Source of the DNA: Cohnella sp. AR92
GTDB taxonomy: Bacteria > Bacillota > Bacilli > Paenibacillales > Paenibacillaceae
Direction of reading: 5' to 3'
NCBI RefSeq assembly: GCF_003990975.1
Contig: NZ_RZJR01000002.1
Location: 96,741 to 160,740, forward strand
DNA: 64,000 nucleotides
Each line of letters begins with the position of its first letter. The first letter of the stretch is position 1. Below the pieces are notes generated by a model. That model searched no databases and was not told the origin of the DNA. It worked only from the letters and a program-made list of their open reading frames with translations. Below are positions 1 to 8,983 of this stretch, piece by piece. The position numbers were made by a program, and so were the translations under genes.

Positions 1-1
1 C

Positions 2-592
2 TGGCTGTTCCAAGCGATCTCTACCAAGGGAGATTACGCCTACACCGAGCAATACATGCTCCGCGGGGATGAGGACAAGGTGACTCCGGCCTTCTCCGGC
101 AGCATCCAGAAGCTGCTGATCGCCGGCATCGCCCAGTTGGATAAGAAGCAGAACTTCCGCCCGCAGGACACGATCACCCGCAGCGAAGCGGCGATTCTTC
201 TCGACAACGCGATCCAATTCGTGGAGAAAACGCCGACGGTCGAAACGGAGACGCCTCCCGCTTCCGTGTTGAGCGATGTGAAACTGACTTCCGGCGCGTA
301 TTCCAGCGACATCACGAAAGTGACGCTGACCGCCACGGCCCCTCATCCCGGCTACGGCTTCGAGGTAGCCAGCATCGAGTTCCAGGGAGGCAACGCGATC
401 GTGAATTACCGCGCGCTTCCTCCCGATCCCGATAAGATGTACGCCCAGGTGCTGACCGAAGTAACGGCCGTCGCGTACATTCCGGCAAGCTATAAGCCCG
501 TGCTCGGAACGGATGAATGGAATTCGTCGGTCTCCTCCCCTCCATCGGAAGGCGGAGCGAGCGGCTCGACCGGCTTCCCGATCTACGAATAA
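2..592 (+). CDS. SLH-domain protein with PrcB-like C-terminal domain (5' truncated)
   Basis: The reading frame is open from base 2 to a TAA at 590-592, so the gene starts outside the window. The first ~70 residues read as the end of an S-layer homology repeat (NFRPQDTITRSEAAILLDNA), which would anchor the protein to secondary cell-wall polymer. The C-terminal ~100 residues (GYGFEVASIEFQGGNAIVNYRA and following) resemble the PrcB-type protease-complex domain seen in Paenibacillus surface proteins. That family assignment is from memory and moderately certain; the SLH repeat is clear. It is convergent with ung and the two share a terminator hairpin. The role is probably extracellular; the exact function is unknown. 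Confidence 0.75.
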   Translation, partial: WLFQAISTKGDYAYTEQYMLRGDEDKVTPAFSGSIQKLLIAGIAQLDKKQNFRPQDTITRSEAAILLDNAIQFVEKTPTVETETPPASVLSDVKLTSGAYSSDITKVTLTATAPHPGYGFEVASIEFQGGNAIVNYRALPPDPDKMYAQVLTEVTAVAYIPASYKPVLGTDEWNSSVSSPPSEGGASGSTGFPIYE

Positions 593-614
593 CCATCGAA
601 TATTCGCCAACGAG

Positions 615-664
615 AAAGGCAGTCCCCAGAGCTAGGTAACCCGGCTCTTAGGACTGCCTTTTCT
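615..664. terminator. Bidirectional terminator between SLH gene and ung
   Basis: The 11-bp arms AAAGGCAGTCC (615-625) and GGACTGCCTTT (651-661) are perfectly complementary, with a nested AGAGC/GCTCT pair in the loop. A/T-rich tracts flank both sides, so it can serve both convergent genes. Confidence 0.8.
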
Positions 665-673
665 CATTATTCA

Positions 674-1354
674 TCAGGAGAGCGCCGGAACGCTCCAATC
701 GATCTCCTGCTGCCCGTTCTCGCGCAGGAACGCGTTCGCCTTCGAGAACGGCTTGCTTCCGAAGAAGCCGTTGTGCGCCGACAGCGGACTCGGATGCGCC
801 GAAGCGAGCACCAGATGGCGGGAGCGGTCGATAAACGCCGCCTTCTCTTGCGCATTCCGCCCCCAAAGGATAAATACCAGCGGGCGTTCTCTCTCGTTGA
901 GCGCGGCGATCACCGCGGTCGTGAACGTCTCCCAGCCAAGCTTCTTGTGGGAGTTGGGGAGTCCGTCCCGGACCGTCAGCACCGCGTTCAGCAGCAGCAC
1001 GCCTTGCTTCGCCCAGTGCTCCAGGAAGCCGTGGTTCGGAATCGGGTGGCCCAGGTCGCTCAGAATCTCCTTATAGATGTTCTGAAGCGACGGCGGGGTG
1101 CGGACCCCCGGAAGCACCGAGAAGCTGAGCCCGTGGGCTTGTCCGGGTCCGTGGTACGGATCCTGCCCCAGGATGACGACCTTCGTCTCCTCGTAGGAGG
1201 TCAGGTGCAGCGCCTGGTAAATGTGGTTCATGTTCGGGTGAATCGTCTGTTCGCGGTATTCTTGGGCCAACTGGCTGCGAAGCTGCTTGTAGTAAGGCTT
1301 CTCCAGCTCCGGCTGCAGCAGCGGCTCCCAATCGTTACGGAAAATTGCAGTCAT
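674..1354 (-). CDS. ung: Uracil-DNA glycosylase, family 1
   Basis: Removes uracil from DNA to start base excision repair. The 226-residue length is typical of Ung. Family signatures are present: [20 protein letters not shown] (water-activating loop with catalytic Asp in GQDPYHG) and the C-terminal [12 protein letters not shown] loop with the catalytic His. The frame is open further upstream, but the start at 1354 ([13 protein letters not shown]) is chosen because it has a GGAGGAA ribosome site just upstream and matches the usual Ung N-terminus. It is divergent from the aminotransferase gene, with about 105 bp between the two starts. Confidence 0.95.
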   Translation of the reverse strand: MTAIFRNDWEPLLQPELEKPYYKQLRSQLAQEYREQTIHPNMNHIYQALHLTSYEETKVVILGQDPYHGPGQAHGLSFSVLPGVRTPPSLQNIYKEILSDLGHPIPNHGFLEHWAKQGVLLLNAVLTVRDGLPNSHKKLGWETFTTAVIAALNERERPLVFILWGRNAQEKAAFIDRSRHLVLASAHPSPLSAHNGFFGSKPFSKANAFLRENGQQEIDWSVPALS

Positions 1355-1460
1355 AAGGCGAGGTTCCTCCAGCGATAAAAAAGGTTTACAATAGCAATAG
1401 TTATCTTCATTATAACAATCAATAGGCAATCGATCATAGGGAGAAAAGAGGGAACCTCGA

Positions 1461-2300
1461 ATGGGCAGCATTTATCTGTACAACAACCGTTTCTTGTCGG
1501 CGGAGGAAGTGGCGATCTCGCCGGAAGACAGGGGCTATTATTACGGCGACGGCATCTACGAGGTATTCCGCGTCTACAACGGCCGACTCTTCGAACCCGG
1601 TCTTCACTTCGACCGGCTTGAACGCACGGCGGCCGGCCTGCGTCTGAATCTTCCGATGGACCGCTCCGCTCTCCTGGAGAAGCTGGAGGAGCTTGTCCTC
1701 CGCAATCGCCTGAACGAAGGAACCCTCTATATTCAGTTCACTCGCGGAGCCGCTCCTCGTTCCCTTCCGTTCCCCAAGGAAGCCGAGCCTTCGCTCATGG
1801 CCTATACGACCGAGGTCGCGCGCCCCGTCGCCGCCATGGAAGCCGGCATCCGCGCCAAGACGGTCGAGGACATCCGGTGGCTGCACTGCGACTACAAGAC
1901 GCTTAATCTGCTCCCTAACGTCCTCGCCAAGCAAGAGGCGGTCGAGGCGGGAACGGACGACGCCATCCTGCATCGCGGCGGCACCGTCACCGAATGCAGC
2001 GCCTCCAACATCATGATCGTCCGCGACGGAGTTATCCTGACGCATCCGGCCGACAACCTCATCCTGCACGGCGTCACGCGCGCCGTCGTGCTGCGCCTCG
2101 CCCATGCGGCCGAGCTCGCCGTCCTCGAGCGCCCCTTCACGCTCGAGGAGCTGCTCGGCGCGGATGAGGCGTTCATCACCGGCACGACGGTCGAGGTCAC
2201 TCCCGTCGTCTCCGTCGATGGCCAAGCGATCGGCTCCGGCGCCGCCGGTCCCGTCACCCGCAGGCTGCAGCGGGACTTTGCCGCCGCCATCGGCCTCTAG
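1461..2300 (+). CDS. dat: D-amino-acid aminotransferase (fold-type IV PLP enzyme)
   Basis: A 279-residue fold-type IV aminotransferase. The N-terminal [19 protein letters not shown] block is diagnostic. The PLP lysine is K146 in [17 protein letters not shown], and the conserved glutamate is E178 in [14 protein letters not shown]-amino-acid transaminase (D-Ala + 2-oxoglutarate to pyruvate + D-Glu) supplies D-glutamate for peptidoglycan. The [16 protein letters not shown] pattern fits Dat better than branched-chain IlvE or aminodeoxychorismate lyase PabC, but the substrate is inferred. The start has a GAGGGAA ribosome site. A strong terminator follows. Confidence 0.88.
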   Translation: MGSIYLYNNRFLSAEEVAISPEDRGYYYGDGIYEVFRVYNGRLFEPGLHFDRLERTAAGLRLNLPMDRSALLEKLEELVLRNRLNEGTLYIQFTRGAAPRSLPFPKEAEPSLMAYTTEVARPVAAMEAGIRAKTVEDIRWLHCDYKTLNLLPNVLAKQEAVEAGTDDAILHRGGTVTECSASNIMIVRDGVILTHPADNLILHGVTRAVVLRLAHAAELAVLERPFTLEELLGADEAFITGTTVEVTPVVSVDGQAIGSGAAGPVTRRLQRDFAAAIGL

Positions 2301-2317
2301 AGTAGGCGCAACAAGCG

Positions 2318-2370
2318 AATCCCCCCTGACAGAGCGGTTGTCGTTAGCCGCTCTGTCAGGGGGGATTTTT
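2318..2370 (+). terminator. Strong rho-independent terminator after dat
   Basis: A nearly perfect 20-bp stem (2318-2337 with 2348-2367) built on CCCCCCTGACAGAGCGG and its complement, a 10-nt loop, then a T run. Confidence 0.92.
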
Positions 2371-2403
2371 CCACCTATTCGCGTTTACGGTCGGGGATTA
2401 GGA

Positions 2404-2574
2404 TCAGTCCACTTCTATGCTGAACACGACGTAACGGTTGAGATTGTCTTTGTTCTTCTCTTCCTTATCGACCACCCGATAATCGTCCGGCGATTCATCA
2501 TTCACAACGAAGTAAGAGCGCTCATTGTCGCGGTACAGTTTCTTGGCCAAATCGATCGCATATTGCTTCGTCAT
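2404..2574 (-). CDS. Small conserved-looking hypothetical protein (56 aa)
   Basis: An open frame of 57 codons from ATG at 2574 to TGA at 2404, preceded by a good ribosome site (AGGTGGGGG). The product starts MTKQYAIDLAKKLYRDNE, is rich in charged residues, and ends NRYVVFSIEVD. It has no membrane segment or recognisable domain. It lies alone between the dat terminator and the MazG-like gene. Codon use resembles neighbouring genes, which supports it being real. Function unknown. Confidence 0.6.
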   Translation of the reverse strand: MTKQYAIDLAKKLYRDNERSYFVVNDESPDDYRVVDKEEKNKDNLNRYVVFSIEVD

Positions 2575-2688
2575 CGTGGTTCCCCCACCTTAATCAGGTT
2601 AACTTACGTTTTTCTAATTCCACGTAATGGGGACAAATTCCTCTCATTATTCTCATGCCAATATATGACATTGCTTCAGGTCTTAGCT

Positions 2689-2979
2689 TCAGGCCCACGT
2701 TCTCCGCTCGTTAATCTCCAGCTTCCGCTTGAAAGCCTGCTCCAGATCGATGTCCAGCTTGTTCGCCAGATCGAAAATATTCCAGACGACGTCGTACATC
2801 TCATAGCCCAGGTTGTCCCTCTTCTCCCTATCCGGATGGAAAGAGACCGTCAGGACTTCCTTCGCGAGCTCTCCGACCTCCGTCATCAAATACAGGACTC
2901 GCTGCTCGATCGTGCTGGTATCGAATCCTTTCTCCTTGCTGAATTCCCGTACATAACGTTGAAATTCCGCTGCGTTCAT
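2689..2979 (-). CDS. MazG-like nucleotide pyrophosphohydrolase domain protein
   Basis: A 96-residue single-domain protein with the MazG/dUTPase-like all-alpha signature: EVGELAKEV (residues ~35-43), then EMYDVVWNIFDLANKLDIDLEQA (~60-82), giving the ExxE...ExxD metal-binding pattern. Such proteins hydrolyse NTP or dNTP to NMP + PPi and are viewed as house-cleaning enzymes. Length fits the short MazG-like group rather than full-length MazG. The substrate cannot be told from sequence. Confidence 0.82.
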   Translation of the reverse strand: MNAAEFQRYVREFSKEKGFDTSTIEQRVLYLMTEVGELAKEVLTVSFHPDREKRDNLGYEMYDVVWNIFDLANKLDIDLEQAFKRKLEINERRTWA

Positions 2980-3052
2980 TCTCCCGATTCCTCGCTTTCG
3001 ATAAGGCTAGCTCTCTTAGATTGTACAGTCGAGATTGCGAGGGTCAATACAC

Positions 3053-3589
3053 TTATTGAATATCGGTCACTTCCCACGTGTTCCCGGCCTTCCTGACCCC
3101 CATCGTCAGCCTTCTGCCCAGATGAATATCAACCGGCGACGGGAAGCTGTCGACCCTCGGCTGCTGGTCCTCGTAGGTATAGACCCTGACCGCATATCGG
3201 GAGTCCGAATCCGCGCTCTGGATCTCCAGCGACACGACGATTTCGCCTTGCCGCAGAATGGGCTTGCCGATATAGGTATTCGCGTCCAGGAAGCTCTTCA
3301 TCTCCTCCAGCACCTGGCGCTGCTCCTCATTCGAGAAGGTCATTACCGGCAGAACGGGCTTGAGCTGATTCAGCAATCCGTCGTATTCCTTCAGGTAATT
3401 CTCAAGGTTACTCTTCAGCCCGTCGATCACCTCAGCGGAATCGGTTGGCTCTGCAGTCGCTTGACTGAACTCATGAGCGCCGGTATTTCTCTCGTTCTCG
3501 TTCTTCTCATCGACGCACCACCGGACAATCCCGACGATCAGAACGGCGCACAGCAAATAGGCGGCGATTCTATAGCTCAAGCTTGTCAC
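3053..3589 (-). CDS. Membrane-anchored protein of unknown function
   Basis: A 178-residue protein with one N-terminal hydrophobic segment (YRIAAYLLCAVLIVGIV, residues ~6-22) followed by a hydrophilic domain expected outside the membrane. The domain has an acidic, helical middle (NYLKEYDGLLNQLKPV) and a beta-rich end (GEIVVSLEIQSADSDSRYAV...). No known family is recognised. The start is uncertain: GTG at 3589 lies only 1-2 nt from AGGAG, so TTG at 3580 (10 nt downstream of AGGAG) may be the real start. It follows the response-regulator gene with a 48-bp gap and may be co-transcribed with the two-component pair. Confidence 0.7.
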   Translation of the reverse strand: MTSLSYRIAAYLLCAVLIVGIVRWCVDEKNENERNTGAHEFSQATAEPTDSAEVIDGLKSNLENYLKEYDGLLNQLKPVLPVMTFSNEEQRQVLEEMKSFLDANTYIGKPILRQGEIVVSLEIQSADSDSRYAVRVYTYEDQQPRVDSFPSPVDIHLGRRLTMGVRKAGNTWEVTDIQ

Positions 3590-3637
3590 TCTCCTAGGTT
3601 ATCTTCCCAAACGTTACTCTATGTCCGTCGGCTGGTT

Positions 3638-4273
3638 CTACCTTTCTTCCGAGCTTTCCCAGAAGGAACCTAGCAAGCCTTTCTCATACCCCTTGGCCAC
3701 GGCCCCGATCCGCGACTTGACGCCGAGTTTCTGATGGATGGACGTCAGGTGGTACTCCACCGTCCTCTGGCTGATGAACAGCTCGGCCGCGATTTCCTTG
3801 TTCGTCTTCTCCTCCGCGACCCTTCGAAGGACTTCCCGCTCCATCCGCGTTAATGGCTCCGATTCCGCGCGCCACATCTTCTCCGCTACGAGCGCATGGC
3901 CCAGCATGCTCTGTTTGATTGCGTTAATAATCTGCGGGTAGGGGCTTTGCTTGGATAAATACGCATGAACGCCTATCTCATAAGCTTTCTTATAAAATTC
4001 GTCATACATGTAACCGGACAACGCGATTATTTTCAAAGAGTGCCCATGCTTCTCCTTTAGCGTCTTCCCCAATTCGAAACCGTTCATTCGCGGCATCGCG
4101 ATATCCATAACGAGAACATCGGGCGGGTTGTTGTCGATCTCCGCAAGCAGCTCCAACGGATCCCCGAAAGTGCGCAGCACTTCGATATCCGGATCCTGCT
4201 CCAGCCGCCTCTTCAACCCATCCAGGACAAGAGGATGGTCATCGAGCAGAATAACGCTAATTCGGGACTGCAT
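3638..4273 (-). CDS. Response regulator, NarL/FixJ family (ComA/DegU-like)
   Basis: A 211-residue two-domain regulator. The receiver domain has acidic pair D11-D12, phospho-acceptor D57 in VLVMDIAMPRMNG, S86 and K108. The C-terminal LuxR-type helix-turn-helix (~residues 143-203) contains EKTNKEIAAELFISQRTVEYH. The start overlaps the kinase gene stop by 17 bp, so the pair is translationally coupled. Cognate partner of the upstream ComP-like kinase. Target genes cannot be inferred. Confidence 0.93.
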   Translation of the reverse strand: MQSRISVILLDDHPLVLDGLKRRLEQDPDIEVLRTFGDPLELLAEIDNNPPDVLVMDIAMPRMNGFELGKTLKEKHGHSLKIIALSGYMYDEFYKKAYEIGVHAYLSKQSPYPQIINAIKQSMLGHALVAEKMWRAESEPLTRMEREVLRRVAEEKTNKEIAAELFISQRTVEYHLTSIHQKLGVKSRIGAVAKGYEKGLLGSFWESSEER

Positions 4274-6533
4274 AAGCGCGTTCCTCCGTTTCTAGCGGCA
4301 GCATCAATTGGACGGATGTTCCCTGGCCGGGCAGCGAATCAATATCCGTCTCCCCGCCTAACTGTCGGATTTGACTATGCAAGGATTGGATTCCGAACCG
4401 CTTACCTCCTGTCGGCAATGGCTCGAGTACGCTCGAAACATCGAAGCCGCATCCATTATCCCGAACCCCGCAATAGAGATATCGTTCGTCGTTCCATAAG
4501 CGAATCGTCAATCGGGTCGCTCCGGAATGCTTATACGCATTGTTCACCAACTCCCGTACGGCCCGGAACAGGTTCGCCCGGATCAGCTCGTTGCGAGGCT
4601 CCCCCTGCCCCAGTTCATAGACGAGCTCGGCTTCGATCCCTACCTTCGCTCTCTGCTTCTCGCTGCGAATCAGCCACTCGATAGCCGGCTTCAAGTCCCC
4701 ATGATCGAGGATCGGCGGATGAAGATCGTCGCAGAGAGAACGGATGTCGCTCTGAGATTCGTAGATGCATTTTAACCATAGCGCCACTCGTTCCTTGTCC
4801 GGCTTCCCGGTATCGATCAGCTCTTCCAAGTCCCGGGAGATAAAGATCAAGTTCTGCAGAAGCCGATCGTGCAGAAAATAAGAAGTTCGAACCCGTTCGG
4901 CCTCCTGAGCTTCAAGCAGCGACCTATCAATCCTTCTCTCACGGTAATCGCAAGTTCCGCCAATGCTCATCATATGGACGACGATCAACTCGGCGATTTC
5001 GCTCAATCCCTGCCTATCCGCCTCAGACAATTCGGAAGCGCCGGTCCCGATCCCGATATAGCCGAACGTCTCTCTGCCGTCCGATGGGTTCTTCAGCTCC
5101 AGTAAGCGATCGAAGCCATGGGAGGAGGCCCATTTCTTCCCTTCCCGCGGCGCCATAATGCCCGATTCTCGAAGCTCTTGTCCAATCGGCTTGTATTTGC
5201 CCGTCCCGTGAATAAGGGCAGCCGGGCCATCCTGCCAGATGAGGCATACGTCGCGATCGCCTAACCGCTTGCTGACCCCTTCCGCAAGAAGGGCAAGGAG
5301 CTTGCGAGCGTTCCGCTTATCCTCCAAGACAGCGAACAGCGCTCGTCTCTGCCGTTCCAGCTTCTCTCCATGGAGATCCGTCTTGCTCGGATAACGCAGC
5401 AAGCCTCTCCGATAGAGGAGCGTAATCGCAAGAAAACCAATAAACGGTAGGTAAAGCGGCAAAGGCCGGACTCTGGCCGATAGAACGAACAAGATGAACA
5501 CAGCGATGCCGTATAAAACATGCACCGTCAGCCTTGGAAAAGAAAGGCGCATATCGAGCAAACTCCGTTTGACGAGGATATAGGTAAAGAACAGAGAGAG
5601 GGGAACAACGGCAATCAGAGCAACCTTCATTGGAAGAATAAATGGCTCATGGAGAAGGATAGGGATCGCATAGAGAAAGGTGTACGGAAGCAAGCTGAGA
5701 ATCAGGCCCGCGAAGAGAAGGCGAAGCTGACTGCGCTCGATTCGGTCGATTATTCCCCAGCTTCGCCCGGTTATGCCCGCGAGCAGCAGAACGGTCCCCA
5801 GCAAAGCCATATTCAGCACATCGGATATCCACTTGGAAACCTCGACTTCAGCAAGAATTAAAGAGGCAATGATAATCGTAAAGGCGATTGTTCCGACCAA
5901 ATAGACCCTCTTAAGCTTCTTAAACCGGAGAACGGAGGTTCGAAAGAGAAACTGCAAATAGAACGAGAGCAGCAGATACGGAAGCCAAATCGAGCAAAAG
6001 GTAAGCAGAAGCAGCGACAGACTGCCTCCCGGGGAATAAATACTGAGGATGACAAGGGCAAGAATATAATTCAAGTTGAAAAAGGAGCGGATGACGACGG
6101 ACTCCGGCTGTTTTCTGAGGGCATAAATCGCTAAACCCAGAAGCGCAGCCTCCATGGCTAGCGAGAGCGCGGTCCCGGACGATCGGCTGAAGACAGGACG
6201 TAAATCGGCGAGCCGGCCGTCAGGCTTGGCGACCGATAAGGAGTCCGCTTTGCGCAGACGGTAGGCTTCGCCTTCAGAGGTCAATTCCGCTTTCGGATCA
6301 AGGGCTCGGATACGATCTCCGGGTTGAAGGCGCCAATCGGCGGCAAGACCGCCTTCATCCACCTCTTCTATCAACCAGCTGCCATCCGGCAAGGGCTGCA
6401 GGACAACCCCGATATACGGGGATAGAAAAGAATGAATATGGATATAAGCGGCAAGCAAGAAGTATAAAACGAGAGCCGCATAGATGCGCCATCCGTATTT
6501 ACTCCTTGCGACAAGGCGGAAATCGATAGCCAT
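4257..6533 (-). CDS. Multi-pass sensor histidine kinase with extracytoplasmic PDZ-like loop (ComP-like)
   Basis: 758 residues. TM1 (~15-35) is followed by an extracytoplasmic PDZ-like segment (~40-110, IEEVDEGGLAADWRLQPGDRI), then about eight further membrane helices (~120-370). A cytoplasmic region leads to a HisKA_3 box with phospho-His H555 (SYFLHDRLLQNLI) and a HATPase domain (NNAYKHSGATRL; DNGCGFD; GIQSL). This TM-PDZ-polytopic layout is that of Bacillus ComP. No comX/comQ pheromone pair lies upstream: only 105 bp separate it from the next gene. The ligand is therefore unknown. The pair may instead sense an intramembrane or lipid signal. Confidence 0.9.
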   Translation of the reverse strand: MAIDFRLVARSKYGWRIYAALVLYFLLAAYIHIHSFLSPYIGVVLQPLPDGSWLIEEVDEGGLAADWRLQPGDRIRALDPKAELTSEGEAYRLRKADSLSVAKPDGRLADLRPVFSRSSGTALSLAMEAALLGLAIYALRKQPESVVIRSFFNLNYILALVILSIYSPGGSLSLLLLTFCSIWLPYLLLSFYLQFLFRTSVLRFKKLKRVYLVGTIAFTIIIASLILAEVEVSKWISDVLNMALLGTVLLLAGITGRSWGIIDRIERSQLRLLFAGLILSLLPYTFLYAIPILLHEPFILPMKVALIAVVPLSLFFTYILVKRSLLDMRLSFPRLTVHVLYGIAVFILFVLSARVRPLPLYLPFIGFLAITLLYRRGLLRYPSKTDLHGEKLERQRRALFAVLEDKRNARKLLALLAEGVSKRLGDRDVCLIWQDGPAALIHGTGKYKPIGQELRESGIMAPREGKKWASSHGFDRLLELKNPSDGRETFGYIGIGTGASELSEADRQGLSEIAELIVVHMMSIGGTCDYRERRIDRSLLEAQEAERVRTSYFLHDRLLQNLIFISRDLEELIDTGKPDKERVALWLKCIYESQSDIRSLCDDLHPPILDHGDLKPAIEWLIRSEKQRAKVGIEAELVYELGQGEPRNELIRANLFRAVRELVNNAYKHSGATRLTIRLWNDERYLYCGVRDNGCGFDVSSVLEPLPTGGKRFGIQSLHSQIRQLGGETDIDSLPGQGTSVQLMLPLETEERAYAVPN

Positions 6534-6638
6534 CGCGTTAGATCACCCCGACCAAGTATAACATTCTTTTGACGGAAAATGGATATCGGCCATGCTCCGG
6601 AGAAGCACGGCCGAGCGATTGATAGTCAGAAAGAATGG

Positions 6639-8678
6639 TTAGGGATAACGGTACAGCATGGCGGCTGCCTCTTGCCGGAGCATGGGGCGCTTGGAGTGGT
6701 AATCGTATGCCCCGTCCGCATCCGGAACCACTTCCGGGCCGTAGTAACCGCTAGCCACAATATGGCGTACCCCCTCGAGAGCCCAAGAGTCGGTTTGGCC
6801 GATTAATTTAGCTTCGCCGGGCGTCGCTCCAAGCCCCAACCGCAGCAGCCGGGACAAGATGACCGCCGCCGCCTCCCGGGTGATGAAGCGATCCGGCTCG
6901 AATGTCCCGTGGGTAGTGCCCGTTATAACGCCCCCCTCGAGAGCGGTCTGAATCTCCGCTGCATAGGGGCTATTCGCGGAATCCTTAAAGATGACCGGTT
7001 CCTCCGACAATCGAACACCGAAGGTAGGAATCAGCCAGCCGACGAATTGCGCTCTCGTAATGGGCCGCTCTGGCCTGAAGTTCTCCTGATCCTCCCGTTC
7101 CAGCAAGCCCTGCTGCCGCAAATAGAGAATGGATCTCGCATAAGGAGAATCCTGAGGTACATCCGCATAGAGCTTGGCGTCCGGCAGCCTCTCCGACCAA
7201 CTGTCCGCTTTGTTATATTGAAAGTAAACGATGCGCCCCCGATCGTCCCTTTTGAAAGCGGCCATTCTGCCCGTATCATCAACAAAGAGCAAGTCCTTCA
7301 GCTGTTTTAGTTCATGAACGCCATAGGAGTCCGTAACGATAAGCGCGCCGTCGGCCGCTTCGATATCGTAATGCCAGGCCGGCAGCCGCAGATCCCGGTA
7401 GATGCCTTCGAGCTCTTCCAATTCGCTCTTGGAGGGGTTCAAATAGACGGGGGCGGCCGCGTCCTGAACGGGGAAGTAATGGTCCATGAAGCTCTGGTAC
7501 AACAAGCTTCTTATAAGGCGGGCATCCTTCGAGCTGTTCAAAGCGACGAACAATCCCGTTTTCCGCTCCGGCAGCAGCCACTGCTGGGATTGGAAGCCTG
7601 ACGCCGCACCGCTTTTATCGATGACGTACTGCCCGTTATTGAATGCGGGAAAACTCGATTCGAAGCCGTAGCCTACTCCAGGGATATCCGGATGAATCGA
7701 AACGCTGTACCTCTCCATGGCTTGCATGGACGACTCCCGCAAGACTGCCCGGTCGCCAAGCCTGCCCCCATTAAGCTCGGCCAGCATAAACCGCGCCATA
7801 TCCGCTCCCGTGGACATCAGCCCTCCGTCCGGAGAGTTATAGGGATAGGTCGTATATGGGGCTATTGGCTGCCCCGAGACATCATAAGGAGTCGCCAGTT
7901 CGTCCGACAAGTCCGGCGTATACACGAACCGGCTGTTCTCCATGCCAAGCGGCACAAAGATATGCTCCGCCACATAATCCTCGAACTTCTGCCCCGAAGC
8001 TTGCTCAACGATGTACCCAAGCAGGTTATAGCCGTAATTGTCATAACGGAACGCTTCTCCCGGCTTGCGAATAACGGTCGGCATGTAATCCTTAACGAAA
8101 TCGTCAAGCCCGTAGGAAGGACCGGACGGATCGCCCTCATCTTCGGGAATGTCCGTAAAATCAAACCCGCTCGTATGCGTCATCAAGTCTCTTGCCGTTA
8201 ACGGAGAGCCCGTTCGATTGACGATCTTCATCCCCTTCAGATAGTCGTTCACATCCCGATCCAGGTCCAGCTTCTTCTGCTCCGCCAGCTGCATGACCGC
8301 CATGGCGGTGAAGGTCTTGGAGATCGACGCAAGCCGGAATACCGTTCGTTCGGGGTCGACAGGCTTCTTTAAGGCCAGATTCGCATAGCCATAGCCTTTA
8401 TTCAGCAGCACCTTGCCGTCTTTGACCACCGCGACGGAGGCTCCAGCCAGCGAAGCCTTCACTTCCGGACGCTCAAAGAAGCCGTCCATGAAGGAGGCGA
8501 CCTCTAGAGGGTCAGAGGGTCCATTAGCTTGTGCGGCAATAGAAGCAGAGGCAGCGGCCGTTGGCGAGGACAAAGCGGATGGCGTTGCGGCATAGGCGCC
8601 CGGACCGGACAGACTTAGAGAGAAGAGAATGGCGGACGCCATGATTTTGCTAAGTCCCTTAATTAGCTTGAAGGTCAT
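6639..8678 (-). CDS. Serine beta-lactamase-family hydrolase with three C-terminal SLH domains
   Basis: 679 residues with a signal peptide (cleavage probably after ...GPGAYA, ~30). A class C beta-lactamase / D-Ala-D-Ala-peptidase-like domain spans ~58-400. The nucleophile motif is S118-I-S-K121 (RLASISKTFTA), and the YxN-type motif lies in FRYDNYGYNLLGY. Three SLH repeats (~500-679) each carry the ITR/PITRAQF signature, so the enzyme would be displayed on the cell wall. A ribosome site AAAGGAG precedes the start. Likely substrates are peptidoglycan stem peptides or D-amino-acid esters; beta-lactam resistance should not be assumed. About 200 bp without genes separates it from the chemoreceptor. 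Confidence 0.9.
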   Translation of the reverse strand: MTFKLIKGLSKIMASAILFSLSLSGPGAYAATPSALSSPTAAASASIAAQANGPSDPLEVASFMDGFFERPEVKASLAGASVAVVKDGKVLLNKGYGYANLALKKPVDPERTVFRLASISKTFTAMAVMQLAEQKKLDLDRDVNDYLKGMKIVNRTGSPLTARDLMTHTSGFDFTDIPEDEGDPSGPSYGLDDFVKDYMPTVIRKPGEAFRYDNYGYNLLGYIVEQASGQKFEDYVAEHIFVPLGMENSRFVYTPDLSDELATPYDVSGQPIAPYTTYPYNSPDGGLMSTGADMARFMLAELNGGRLGDRAVLRESSMQAMERYSVSIHPDIPGVGYGFESSFPAFNNGQYVIDKSGAASGFQSQQWLLPERKTGLFVALNSSKDARLIRSLLYQSFMDHYFPVQDAAAPVYLNPSKSELEELEGIYRDLRLPAWHYDIEAADGALIVTDSYGVHELKQLKDLLFVDDTGRMAAFKRDDRGRIVYFQYNKADSWSERLPDAKLYADVPQDSPYARSILYLRQQGLLEREDQENFRPERPITRAQFVGWLIPTFGVRLSEEPVIFKDSANSPYAAEIQTALEGGVITGTTHGTFEPDRFITREAAAVILSRLLRLGLGATPGEAKLIGQTDSWALEGVRHIVASGYYGPEVVPDADGAYDYHSKRPMLRQEAAAMLYRYP

Positions 8679-8929
8679 CGAAGGTCTCCTTTGTTAACCA
8701 ATATAGAAAAGCTGCTTCCTTGCGAACAAATCGTACCAGATGGACCTTCAAGCTCGAATCCGTATTCGACTGCAGATTTGCGGTGCATGACCGCCAATAA
8801 TATTGCGGCATCACGCAATCGCGGAACGAGGATCATCGGGATAAGAGATAGCCTTCAAGTCCCATTCCTCCACTAATTGACATTCCATTCCATTTAATGA
8901 AGTTTTATCAATGGTTGAAAGGTATAAAT

Positions 8930-8938
8930 TGTTATAAT
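8930..8938 (+). promoter_or_regulatory. Extended -10 promoter for the globin-type transducer
   Basis: TGTTATAAT at 8930-8938 matches the extended -10 consensus TGnTATAAT. No good -35 lies 17 bp upstream, as is usual for extended -10 promoters. Its position downstream of the first possible ATG (8897) argues that translation starts at GTG 8984. Confidence 0.55.
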
Positions 8939-8983
8939 ATGTTGCTAGCTTTCATTTTTCGACAAGTATTGGGGGAATCGATT

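Noticed and set aside
6534..6638. comX/comQ-like pheromone gene upstream of the ComP-like kinase
   Set aside because: Only 105 bp are available and no peptide frame with a ribosome site was found.
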